DNA from: Haematococcus lacustris
Lineage: Eukaryota; Chlorophyta; Chlorophyceae; Chlamydomonadales; Haematococcaceae
NCBI GenBank assembly: GCA_030144725.1
Contig: JASKMD010000008.1
Location: forward strand, 20,162,029 to 20,226,028
DNA length: 64,000 nucleotides
Direction of reading: 5' to 3'
This document shows positions 11,796-21,393 of this stretch, piece after piece. Each line of letters opens with the position of its first letter. The stretch's first letter is position 1. Under the pieces are notes generated by a model. The model was not told the origin of the DNA. It saw only the letters and a program-made list of their open reading frames with translations, and made no database searches. The position numbers and the translations under genes are program-made.

Positions 11796-14664
11796 TCACT
11801 TGCACAACAGGGGCTTGTCGAGTATGGTCACCCAATCCTGGCCTGGCTGGCCTGCCTTTGGCATGGCTGGGCGGTTAGTCCAGTAGCACAGCTCAGTGGG
11901 ACGTGGTCCTGGGCCGACTGCACAGCGGCGGATGTTCAGCGCGGCTGACACGTCCCGGTCATAGAACCTGCACATGGGTGTGGAAGATGCATGCAGTCAA
12001 ATCATGTGCCATGCCATGTGGGATATGCTCATGTCATGCACATGTGTAGGGTTGGGTCTTTGCTTACCTGGTGATGTTGTTAATGCTTGTTAAGCACATC
12101 AGGCCCCGGACTTGGGAACGCTTTGCCTTGCTGTACACTGGCCGCAGCCACCTGCATGGACACATGGGGCAATGCACATTTGTAAGATTCTTGACCCTAC
12201 CTAGTCACCTTGACTCCACCACCTCCCAACACTGCCAACAACTCCCTATCCTCAACCCCCTCACCTGAAGGACTCAGGCGGCGTGTCAAGGAGAGTCTCA
12301 CTGGGGGTGTTGTCGGCTGAGCTGACCCGGCTGGTGCGGAACTCATCCACCAGCACCACACGCTCTGGCCTGAACTGCTTCACTGCCTCCTTCTGCATCT
12401 GGCTGACAGGGACACCCCTGCAGCCAATGGTGCCGCTGCCATTGAAGCCAGCTGCCCCATAGGCCAGGGCCAGGATGCGGTCGGGCCACAGCTTCTGTGC
12501 CTGCTTCTTGACCTGCAGCCACATATAGCAAGACACATTGGCACACATGTGTAAGGTCAGGTATAGCAGCAGCAACAGAGGCGACAACAGCAGCAGCTGG
12601 CCAGGTGAGCTGACTGTGGTTAGCTGCTGCCGAGCTCGTGGGTTAGGGTTATTGGGCCTTACCTTGGCCCAGAACGAAGCCACCACGCGCATCTTGCCAC
12701 AATACAGCCGGAACTTGGCGTTGGCCCAGCGCTTCTTTGAGACCTCGGCCCACATGGCGTCATACGTCTCCAGGACGGTGTCGGCGAACCGCCGGTACGA
12801 GGCCAGCGAGCTGGGCTTGCTGCTGACCTGGGACAGGGCTGTGAGCTGCGGCTTCACCTTGGCCAGCCAGATCTTCGTCGCCTGGGCCTGCCGTGTGATG
12901 CCACTGTCCCGGTAGTACTGCCCGGCGGTTAGCGTCCAGTGGCGCACTGACACCACTGAGCCGTCGGCGCTGCGCTCCTCGTGCGCCACAGTGGCCATAT
13001 TCGTCTTGCCCGGGTCCACGCCCAGCCACTCCGCGTGAAGGTGGGCCAGCGGGTTGACTGCGCCCATGCCCTTGGCCATCCGCGGCAGCTTTGCGGGTGG
13101 CGCTGCAGGCTTGGGCCGCAGGAACATCACGCTGATGGCGACTCCATCGGTGTGCACGACCTGATCGAATCTGTGCTTTGGGCTGGCGAGCTTTTGGCGG
13201 CGAGGGTTAGGCAGCAATGCATCCCACCGGCTGGCCACCTGCAACCACCATAAACACCAGTAAGGCACCTCATCAGCTTGTGTAGGCAGCTGGCTGAAGG
13301 CTCACAAGGCAACTGACAGCACACAAGGCAGCAGCCTGAGCACCAAAGGCTGGCACCTGACTGCAAGGAGCACTCACCTTGCTGTTTGCAGGCCCTTCAA
13401 TGTAGTGGCCCGGCTTCGCTGGGTCAGGTATGGCACCGTTCCTGAACTTGTCCTCGGAGGTGACCCCCTGCTCCGTCAGCACCCCCAGCATGCCGGCGTC
13501 ACTCATCATGCCGTATAGGCCCCGTGTGTCGATGAAGATGTGCCGAGCACGGCACTTGCTGGTGGGGGTGAGTGCATAGGGAGTGGGGGGGCGGGGGGGC
13601 CTCGTCGACAGGTTGGTGGGCTGAGACTGCTCCCAAGGCACCATATCAAGCTGCCAGGCTGCCATGGCTGCCTCCATTTCTCTGGTGGTGTGCACCGCAT
13701 GGCGCAGCAGCCGGCCACGGTTTGCTGGATCCTCCACCCAGTCATCATCCACCTTCTCCCCCTCCCCCAGCCCCAGTAGGCTCCGCTGCAAAGCCACCTC
13801 AGCCTGCATGGCTGCAGTCACCCCCACCCCACCCTCCCCCACCAGCCAGGTGACCTCCAGCCCGCACACCATACGGCGCACGTAGGTGCACTGCCGCTTG
13901 GACCAGGCTGGCAGGTGCCCACCAACCAGCCCCCTCACCCCGAATCGGCGCTGGTGCTCGTTGGTGCCCAGCAGGACCTTGGCCCTGGCCAGGGACACTG
14001 ACTTCTTGAGCCTGCCAGCGAAGAGCAGGGTGAGGATGTTGCCAAAAGCTGTCTGCAGCTGCTGGCCGACGTGGTCCACCATGTTGGTGTCAGACAGGTG
14101 GCGGGGGATTGCTTCGAGGCGGGCACACAGGTCGGGGTGCGCGGCCAGCACGGCAGCGACTGCTGCACTCGGCTGAGTGCCCTCGCCGTCTCCGGGCAGG
14201 CCGCGGCACAGCTGCAGGAACAGATTCCTGCAGCTCAGGTCCGGGATGTCTGCTGCGGAGACTGGGATGTCTGTGTCTGTGTATGACAGTGGCTGGCCTT
14301 GCGCGTCAAGCTGGTCGGCTACGTGCAGGGTAAACAAGCCGCGCACGAGGAAGCCCAACAGCAGGCTGCCAATCACCCCCCGCTCGCTGATGTCCTTCAC
14401 ACGTGGGCGCACAGCCTTGTCAAGGAAGGCGTCCCAAAGCGCTTGCGGGAGGTGGTCGATGAGGTGGGCTAACTTGGCCTTTCTTGCGTGGAACGTATTG
14501 TCCCTGCTGCGGGCAGCGCGGGCCTCTCGTGAAGCCTTCCTTTTGCGCTGTGCCTCGGTCAAGTCGGGTTGGCCTGCCTCGTCGCGGTCAACTATGTTGA
14601 AGTCGGGGTCCTCCGGCACTGCTCTAGGCCCACCCACACCGGTTCGTCTCTTCTTCCTCGCCAT
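11796..14664 (-). CDS. Fanzor RNA-guided endonuclease, apparently intact
   Basis: Eukaryotic TnpB homologue. Five exons, 14664-13378, 13238-12663, 12512-12265, 12151-12068 and 11967-11796, all with GT-AG borders and matching phases, give 788 residues. I chose the ATG at 14664 because it opens a basic, probably nuclear-targeting start (MARKKRRTG); an upstream in-frame extension is hydrophobic. Residues 1-430 form a long N-terminal region. RuvC-I is GVDPGKTN (Asp504), the RuvC-II region LALAYGAAGFN leads to VDEFRTSRVSS (Glu678), and RuvC-III is FYDRDVSAALNI (Asp737). The TnpB-type CxxC zinc ribbon after the TS is missing (SRVSS). A candidate guide-RNA region follows the stop and a repeated motif precedes the start. 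Introns rule out bacterial contamination. Activity is not shown. Confidence 0.85.
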
Positions 14665-14734
14665 AAACAATAGCAACGCGAGGCAGCTACATATACTAAG
14701 GATTTTCGTGCTTGTCACACACATGTCCACATTT

Positions 14735-14866
14735 CGACGGTCAACGCCATTTGGGCACCCTCAAGCCTCCAGCGCCTCTCACGCGGTTGTGTCCGACTTG
14801 TGTGGTACCGCTTTTGACGGTCTACGCCATTTGGGCACCCTCAAGCCTCCAGCACCTCTCACGCGG
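14735..14866. repeat. two direct repeats upstream of the Fanzor, possible element end
   Basis: A block of about 52 bp beginning GACGGTC(A/T)ACGCCATTTG occurs at 14736 and again 80 bp later at 14816. The core TTTTGACGGTCAAC also occurs at 11145-11158, on the far side of the Fanzor 3' block. The motif therefore brackets 11.15-14.87 kb and may mark the transposon ends. The motif sharing is visible; its role as an end is inference. Confidence 0.5.
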
Positions 14867-15101
14867 TATTGGACCGCTCTATATGACCTGTTACCGTATA
14901 GCCTCGAACCATCCCTTGTAGCTCAGAATAGTCTGACAGCCAATGGATGCTATCACTCGAATGTCTGCATTCTTCCCCACCAACACGCTGACAAGGTAGG
15001 CTTTGCAGAGTAGATGGAGAAAGCGTTGCAAAACAATGGCCCTAGGGTTTGCATTGGGTCGCCAGGTATTCATTAGAGCACAGGGGTCATAACAACAATG
15101 A

Positions 15102-18100
15102 CCTGCAAAGAAAACTGAGCCATGCGAGCAGCGATTGTTGTGGTTGAGGGTGCAAGCCCCGCTGATGGGTGTGATGGCCTTGCCTGTGGTGTGCACAATT
15201 GGCTACAGTTTTTTCATCATCAGCGGCATTATCATCAATGATGTCGGCACCTGTGAGAGGCAGCAGCGCCAGCTCATGATTGCCCTGTTGGTCATCTTTG
15301 GCTGCCTTCACTTCATGGCATGTGAGTGTTCACTGAACAGGAGCTCAGTAGTGGGTCAGCACAGCCCGACATCATGGGCACCTGTGACCAAGTTTGCCAG
15401 CCAGCCTGCCTGCCTGCCTGCCCACAGGCTTCACTGACACATACACGGCATCGAATCAGCAGAAATTCTGGTGAGCCCTGGATGCAGCACTAGGGGACAT
15501 GCTCTGATCAGCTTTCAAGAGTGGATCCACGGGTCAGGAGCAGCAGCAGGCAGGCAGGCCGGGCAGCAGCAACACCGGCTGCTGAACACCTTGTCACAGG
15601 GTGTTCATCCTACCATTCTGGGGACCTCTCTGCTTCTCCTTGCCAACCGACCACGATAAGGACAGGTGCAGTGATGCTGATGCAAGATGCTCACCAGGGC
15701 CACCAATCAGGGCTAGGGCCAGCAAAGTGGTCGAGTTATTGGGCTATTTAGCTTCTGGGCTACAGCTGCACACACTTCAACAATCATCCCTCCATAAGGG
15801 TCTGCCAGGCAATGAATAGACTATGCGAAGTTGAGCATCATAAGGGACCGTGCCAATGCTCTATGACAATTGCCTATCAATGACACAGCCATAGCAAGGT
15901 AGTTGTATGCTCTCTCCCGTCTATAGCTCCTGTCTATAGCATACATCTTGCGGGCCTATACATATAGCCCTAGTAGTACACCTATAGCCTAGTAGTATAC
16001 CTATAGCCCTAGTAGTAGCCCTAGTAGTACACCTATAGCCCTAGTAGCTCTATAGCCCTGCCCACTCACCTGCTTACTTGGCTCAGCGCTCCTGACCCTC
16101 TGCACCTCTCCCACCACAGAGTGTATGAGTTCTACTACTTGCGGATCAGAGACTACGTGCACGCAGTGCTGTCCACCGCGACCTTCCTGCTAATCGTCAT
16201 CTTCACCAACCCCGTAGGTCAAACAGCTCAGCCCCTCCAGCAGCCCCGCGGGTCTCACGTCAGCTGCTAAACCAAGACCAGCTCAGCCAGTGCTGCATCA
16301 GCCAGTGCTGCATCAGTCGAAGCCGGTTTGCTCCCTGCTCCTAGGTGTGCATGTGCCTCTTCCCCAGTGGCCTGGCTGACGGCACCTCCCGCTTCGATGC
16401 GTCCATCGTGCGCACCGTGCCTGTGGTGGTGGCCATCATCATGGCGATGCTCATGGTCTGCCTGGGGGAACCCAGGCAGATGCTAGGCTTTCAGAATGTG
16501 CCGGAAACATGCCCTAGCATCGACCGCCAGCTGGGCGACAACCCCATCTACGCAAAGTACCCGGCGCCACAAGGTACAGCCTGCAGGGTCAGGCCCAGGG
16601 AGCATAGTGTGGGTGGGTATGGTTGAGCATGGTATGGCACGGTTGGGCATGGTATGGCATGACTGGGCATGACTGGGCATGGGTGGGTGTGGTATGGCCT
16701 CACTGGAGGGTGCAGTTAGTATAGCCCCAGGCTGCTCGAACCCAGCTCTTCAGCAGCCTCTCCTGGACCACACAGCAGACCGCAAGTTTTCCAGGCAACC
16801 TACACCTACTATGCTTGAGGTACCTACGTTAAGCCTAACTCAACCTGTACCTAACCAACGCCTAATGGCCTGGAACACCTAGTGGCTTGGAATGCCTAGT
16901 GGCCTGGTGTCCTGCCGATAGCGCTGCTCAGTGATCTGGGGAGTATGCTGGCGGCAGGTGCCTGCACCACTGCTGATGCCAGGGTGGTGGCTAGTGGGCG
17001 GCGGGCTGCTGCTGGCACGCTACCACAGCCTGCTTCAGGCAGCTGTGCGTCTTCTGTGCACATCCACTGGCCTGCATGAGCACTTTGGAACTAGTAGCCT
17101 CCCCCATATCTGCTACACTACGTTCACTTGTGCTGAGTAGGACACTCTGCGCTGACCTGACATGCGCTGACCTGAACACCCACTGGCCTGCCACCATGCG
17201 CTGACCCGTACATGGCTGGCCTGCTGCCCGCTGCACAGACAATATCCCTGAGGGTGAGGAGGGTGATGAGGAGATGGCCAGCCACCCGCTGCCGCCCCGG
17301 CTAGCCACTCATCCCAGCATGTACAGCCGTGGGCCCAGCAGCCGGGACGGCGGCGGCTACCGCACCCCCCCTCAGGGCGAGATGCTCCCCAAACATGAGC
17401 CACGGCTGCGCACCAGCCAGCCCCAGGCACCCAGGTAAGGCCCCCTCCACCTGGCCTTGAAGAGGCCTAGAGGGCATGGGCCAGGGTCAGGGCGTCAGAG
17501 CCAGGTTGTTCCAAGCATGCCAGCAGCCAGCACGGCAACTGCTGGGCAACTGCTGGGTTGCTTGACGATTCTGGCCAGCTCTAATTCTCACTGCCACTTG
17601 CTGGTCACTGCTGCACCCAATGTGTGAGATATGGCTGTAGCACGACCCAAGCATTGTGTGCCAAACCATAGCTGCATGTCTAGGCCTGTGTCTGTGACAG
17701 TGTGTGGGGCTGGGGCTGTGTGTCAGTGACATGCCTCGGGCTGTGTGGGACCTATCACAGCCATGTCATGTGCTCACATTGAGATGAGGCAAACGTGCCC
17801 ACCGTTGACCAGGGTTGGCTGCTTGATCATAGGTCCTCGGGCTGTGTGTCTATGGCCTGTGATTGGCTCAAGTCTTCAGCCTTGTCAGCAGCACAGGGAA
17901 CGAGCAAAGTGCAGGTCATGAGGGTGGCCACTGTACTGTGCTGCCCAGTGCCGCTGTCACATCACTAGTGTCCTACCTCCCTCAGCACTGTACCAGTCAC
18001 ATTACCCGCCATTGTACCCTGCTCAGCGCGGCTCCTATCCATGACACACTCCTGGTGTGCACCCGCTACATGCATCTGCGCCATGCCAAGGACTGGGTGC

Positions 18101-18323
18101 GGGTGAGATGAGGGAGTGTGAGGGCAGTCGGAGTGTTGGGCATGTCAGGGTCAACTGGCAATGGCTCTGTGCATTCACTGCATCACCCATACTGCTGTGC
18201 TCGTATGCAGTGCATTCACTGCTTCTTTCTGTGATGGATGATGGCGATGATGTGTTGCCCCTTACTTGCAGTCCACGCAGCCGGCGCAGCGCCAGCCCTG
18301 AGCCCCAGCACTTTGACGACTGA
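15102..18323 (+). CDS. DUF679 membrane protein (DMP family)
   Basis: Four-helix membrane protein of the plant DMP family; some Arabidopsis members (DMP8/9) act in gamete fusion, others in membrane remodelling. Exons seen: about 15102-15321 (first helix PLMGVMALPVVCTIGYSFF), 15428-15470 (FTDTYTASNQQKFW), 16121-16213 (YEFYYLRIRDYVHAVL), 16345-16573 (ends the last helix, MLMVCLGE), 17239-17434 (hydrophilic tail) and 18272-18323 (stop). Exon order and motifs match the family's TDSY-like and VHA-like blocks. The start is uncertain; the frame is open from 15102 and the first ATG is 15165. The 15470/16121 junction does not work simply: joining at the visible AG acceptor creates TGA, so a micro-exon, another border or a real break must be considered. 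The tail after the last helix is longer than in land plants. Confidence 0.7.
15940..16062. repeat. CCCTAGTAGTACACCTATAG intronic repeats
   Basis: Five or so imperfect copies of a roughly 20-25 bp unit inside the DMP gene intron between 15470 and 16121. Non-coding. Confidence 0.75.
17783..18017. repeat. dispersed repeat A, copy 1
   Basis: About 235 bp inside the last DMP intron, from GATGAGGCAAACGTGCCCAC to the CATTGTAC motif, is nearly identical to 35433-35672 in the same orientation. No ORF or terminal inverted repeat seen. Probably a short non-autonomous element or a fragment of one. Confidence 0.85.
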
Positions 18324-18794
18324 CCCTGCCCAGCTCTTTGAGTGGCGCAAGTTGCAAGCTGGGAAGTGCTGAGGCAGCAGCCTGACGGCAGGGGATGAGC
18401 TGCAGGCTGGGCCTGCTGAGGGAGTGGACAACAGCACACTGCACAGCCAGGGTGAGGCGGAGGAGCCCAGCTGAGGACCTGGCTTTTGAGGCAACACCAA
18501 AGCAGTGTCCCTGGGGCTGATGGGTTGCTCCTCGCATGGGGCATGGCGCCGGGCCAGACTCCTCGCATGGTTGACTTTATCACTGACCATAGTGTGACTG
18601 CATGCGCGGTGCACGCTGCCAGCGCAGCCTGCTCCTCTACATCAGCAATGACGGGTTATGTTTGGGTATATGCATCATGTCCGGGCTGGTGTGATGCAAG
18701 AAGAGATGCAGCTATGCCAAATGCACGCTGCACGGAGACCCTATTTGTAAGAATTATATATTGGCCGAATATGCATGCACTTTGAGAGAAGGGC

Positions 18795-19085
18795 CGACCC
18801 TGACCAGCTGAAGTCAGCTGACGGCTGTGCTAGTCATCTGTAAGTTCTGCCGCCTCGAAGTCTAGAGTAGAAATTTAGTGTGATGGCCCTCACTCTCGCC
18901 TCACTGTGCCTCGGACGGCGACTGGTTGCCGGCACTCCGGTTAAATGGCGTGCTGATGCACACCCCAGCACGGCCGCTCCGCTTTATTAATGTTGCTGAG
19001 TCCCAGTGATGTCCCCGGATCAGGCGCCCGCTTTCCCCGCACCGTGTACAGCCGATAAGCCGCAAAGCTTGAGGCTAGACCCTGA
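18795..19085. repeat. dispersed repeat B, copy 1
   Basis: Shares AGCTGAAGTCAGCTG and then about 200 bp, from CTCACTGTGCCTCGGACGGC to GCAAAGCTTGA, with 40060-40365 in the same orientation. No protein is evident. A Fanzor exon fragment starts 20 bp after it here but not at the second copy, so the two are probably independent. Confidence 0.85.
18839..18843 (+). terminator. possible TGTAA polyadenylation signal for the DMP gene
   Basis: TGTAA is the usual chlorophyte polyadenylation signal. This is the first good one about 515 bp after the DMP stop codon at 18323. It falls at the edge of repeat B, so the call is weak. Confidence 0.3.
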
Positions 19086-19107
19086 CGCGACCCTGACCCT
19101 GACCTGA

Positions 19108-19350
19108 CACTGGCATGTGCAGGTGGTGGAGGGGATGAACTGGGTGTCAAGCCATCACTACGGCCTGGTAAAGGGAATGGCGGTATTCCTGGGAGAGGGC
19201 TGCTTCAGCCAGGGTGGGTGGAAGGCCAAGGGGTTGTGGGAAGGGTTTTGCAAGGTGGTGGAGCAGCCTAGCAGGCCCAGCACGTTAGTCAGACCTGACA
19301 GGCTAGTGATTTTAATTGAGTTCCGCACCAGCACAGTGGGTCCCCTACTA
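19108..19350 (+). pseudogene. Fanzor RuvC-II exon relic
   Basis: One exon's worth of Fanzor after an AG acceptor: VVEGMNWVSSHHYGLVKGM, VFLGEGCFSQGGWKAKGLW and VILIEFRTSTV. In this last block the DEFRTS aspartate has become isoleucine but the glutamate remains. No RuvC-I or RuvC-III accompanies it. The order matches the truncated copy at 19520-20640 (VFFGNAGIGTRGGWGAKAV then VDEFRTSRVSS), which lies in the opposite orientation. Confidence 0.75.
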
Positions 19351-19519
19351 TTACTACAGGGCAGGGGCTGTGTTATCTGTAATCCGGCCTGTTTGCATGC
19401 AGCAAGCATCCGGTACCACTACGTGATTCACTACCCCAACCCGCTTGCGAAGGCCGGGCAATCTATGTTGGCATGAAACACATGCTCTGATGTAGGCACA
19501 CATATGCGGTGCACACGTG

Positions 19520-20640
19520 CTACTGTGCTACTGGCTGCTGGGCTTGGGCCTTGGGGGCTCGCTCTCGCAGCATCTTGAAGCCCAGTGCTGGGTATTCCTT
19601 GCCCTGGGCAGGAAGTCTTCCTCGGTGTTGCCACCTGCACAGCTCCAGTGGGCGCCACTTGCTCTCCCCTGCCCGCTGGAGGTTGAGGGCTGCGTTGCAA
19701 TCCCTGTCCACCCATTTGCCCAGCTTCCCAGGGGTGGCCTGGGCCAGCCAAGGGCACCACATGAGGCCCCGCACTGGCGCCTCAAACCGCTTGCTCCAGG
19801 CTGACCGCAACAAGCGGTCCTGCACCTGACCTGGCTTGGGCTTCCAGCCTTCAAGCCTGGTGGGCTTGCTGCGGTCCAGCTCCTCCTCACAGGGCTGGGG
19901 GCTGTTCAGGATTGAGCTGACCCTGCTGGTGCGGAACTCATCCACTGTCACCACCTTGCCTGGCACCCTGTCTGTTGGCTTGCCGCTGTTGGGCCTCTCC
20001 ACCACCTTGCGGCAGGCCTGCAGCACAGCCTTGGCCCCCCACCCCCCCCGGGTGCCAATGCCTGCGTTGCCAAAGAACACCACCAGCTGCTTGCGGGTCC
20101 CCCACTCCTGCTGGGACACGCTGGCTGCCTCCTCCTCCAGCTGCATGGCACACAAGGCACACACAAAGCGCATGACATCCTTGGCAGAACTGGGGACATG
20201 GGCACCTAGCAGGTCACATGTGGGGGGGCAGTCATCAGCCTGTGGTCCTGCCCCTTCCCCCCTACCCTTGGACACTCCCACCTTCACGAAGTAGCGCTCC
20301 AGGACCTTCTCCTGCGCGCCATGCAGCCTCATCCTTTGCTCAGCCCACTTGGGATGCAGGTACTCCCCCCACACTGCATCCCAGGTGGCCAGGGTGACGG
20401 CCACATGCCGCTGGATGGCCAACAGGGAGCAACCCACCTGATGAAGCCCTTCAGGTAGCACTTGACGAACTGAATCCTCGAGTTGGCCGCCTCCTTCAGC
20501 CTAGCCTTACGCGCCCTCCCTTGTGGCGATACGGGGCCTACCCAGCCCAGGTCGTCAGGCTTGCCCTTGGGCTTTGATTTAGGCTGCTTGGGATTGGGCT
20601 GTTTGGGCTCTTTCGCGCCCTTGCGCTTCTTGCCCTTCAT
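19520..20640 (-). pseudogene. Fanzor lacking RuvC-I
   Basis: A long readable copy of the second Fanzor type. It starts with a basic MKGKKRKGAKE at 20640, then jumps with a frame change to VAVTLATWDAVWGEYLHPKW. After an apparent intron it continues through VVFFGNAGIGTRGGWGAK, VTVDEFRTSRVSS, RGLMWCPWLAQATPGK and KWVDRDCNAALNLQRAGES to a stop at 19520. The segment with the first catalytic aspartate (GVDPGKTN in the intact copy) is absent between the N-terminus and the helical block, and the frame breaks at the same place. The internal deletion therefore removed an essential residue. RuvC-II Glu and RuvC-III Asp survive. Confidence 0.8.
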
Positions 20641-20696
20641 CGCGCTCTGTAGTGTCTCCACTTAAACTGGCTGTATCAACTCGCATGACTCTCACT

Positions 20697-20752
20697 CTCG
20701 CTACTTACATTGGCAACAGTTACATTGGCAACAGTTACATTGGCTGCTAATC
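20697..20752. repeat. 15-bp tandem repeat TTACATTGGCAACAG
   Basis: Three units just before a Fanzor fragment. The reverse complement (AATGTAACTGTTGCC units) occurs at 35848-35900, so the unit travels with a dispersed element. Confidence 0.75.
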
Positions 20753-21300
20753 GTAGGCCTGACAGGCTGCTAATCGTGGATGAGTTCCGCACCAGCCGTG
20801 TCAGCTTGACTGTGCATGCCCACCAGCCTTGTGAGCTACACCTTCCACGTGACCGGCTTAGGCCAGCAGACTGGGTACCCCCAGCAGGCCAGGTTATCCA
20901 GCGGCAGGTGCGCCCAGCCTGGAGCCAGTGGCATGCTGAATATGGGCGGGACCTGATGTGGTGCCATGAGGTGCCGCCCAACCCCCTCCCCCCCCCGCCC
21001 AGGCCCCCCCTTCCCCCGCCCAGGCCCCCCTCCACCTCCCCAGGCCCCCCCCGCCCAGGCCCCCCCTCCCCCAGCCCAGGCCCTCCTCCACCTCCCCAGG
21101 CCCTCCTTGCCCAGGACCCCCCACCTCCTCCTGCCCAGGCCCAGCCCCTTCCTGCTGCACCTGGCCCAGTGCCACGACCCCAGGCCCCCCAATGGGGCAG
21201 GTGTCTGGACCGGGACACGAACTCAACCCAGCATGCTACTCGTGTCCGAACACGAACTGGCCGTGCTTGGCTGCCTTCTCGCGCCTGGCACTTACTGAAA
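20752..21300 (+). pseudogene. Fanzor C-terminal relic with proline-rich insert
   Basis: Reads RPDRLLIVDEFRTSRVS, then VRPAWSQWHAEYGRDLMWC, a long Pro-rich low-complexity stretch, and GRCLDRDTNSTQHATRVRT, a decayed form of the DRDxNAA RuvC-III block. The N-terminal two thirds are absent. The Pro-rich stretch replaces the Lys/Ala linker seen at 10207-10340. Confidence 0.75.
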
Positions 21301-21393
21301 CTCAAGAGCATGCTGGGTGTGACCCTCGTGCGGCACTCTTCTGTCTCGTCTCAGCACGTGGTATCACCTCTGCTTGCCTCCAGCAGCTACCTC

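Noticed and set aside
11796..14664. Bacterial IS605/IS607 TnpB contamination
   Set aside because: Four spliceosomal introns with matching phases and a long eukaryote-style N-terminus, set among algal genes.
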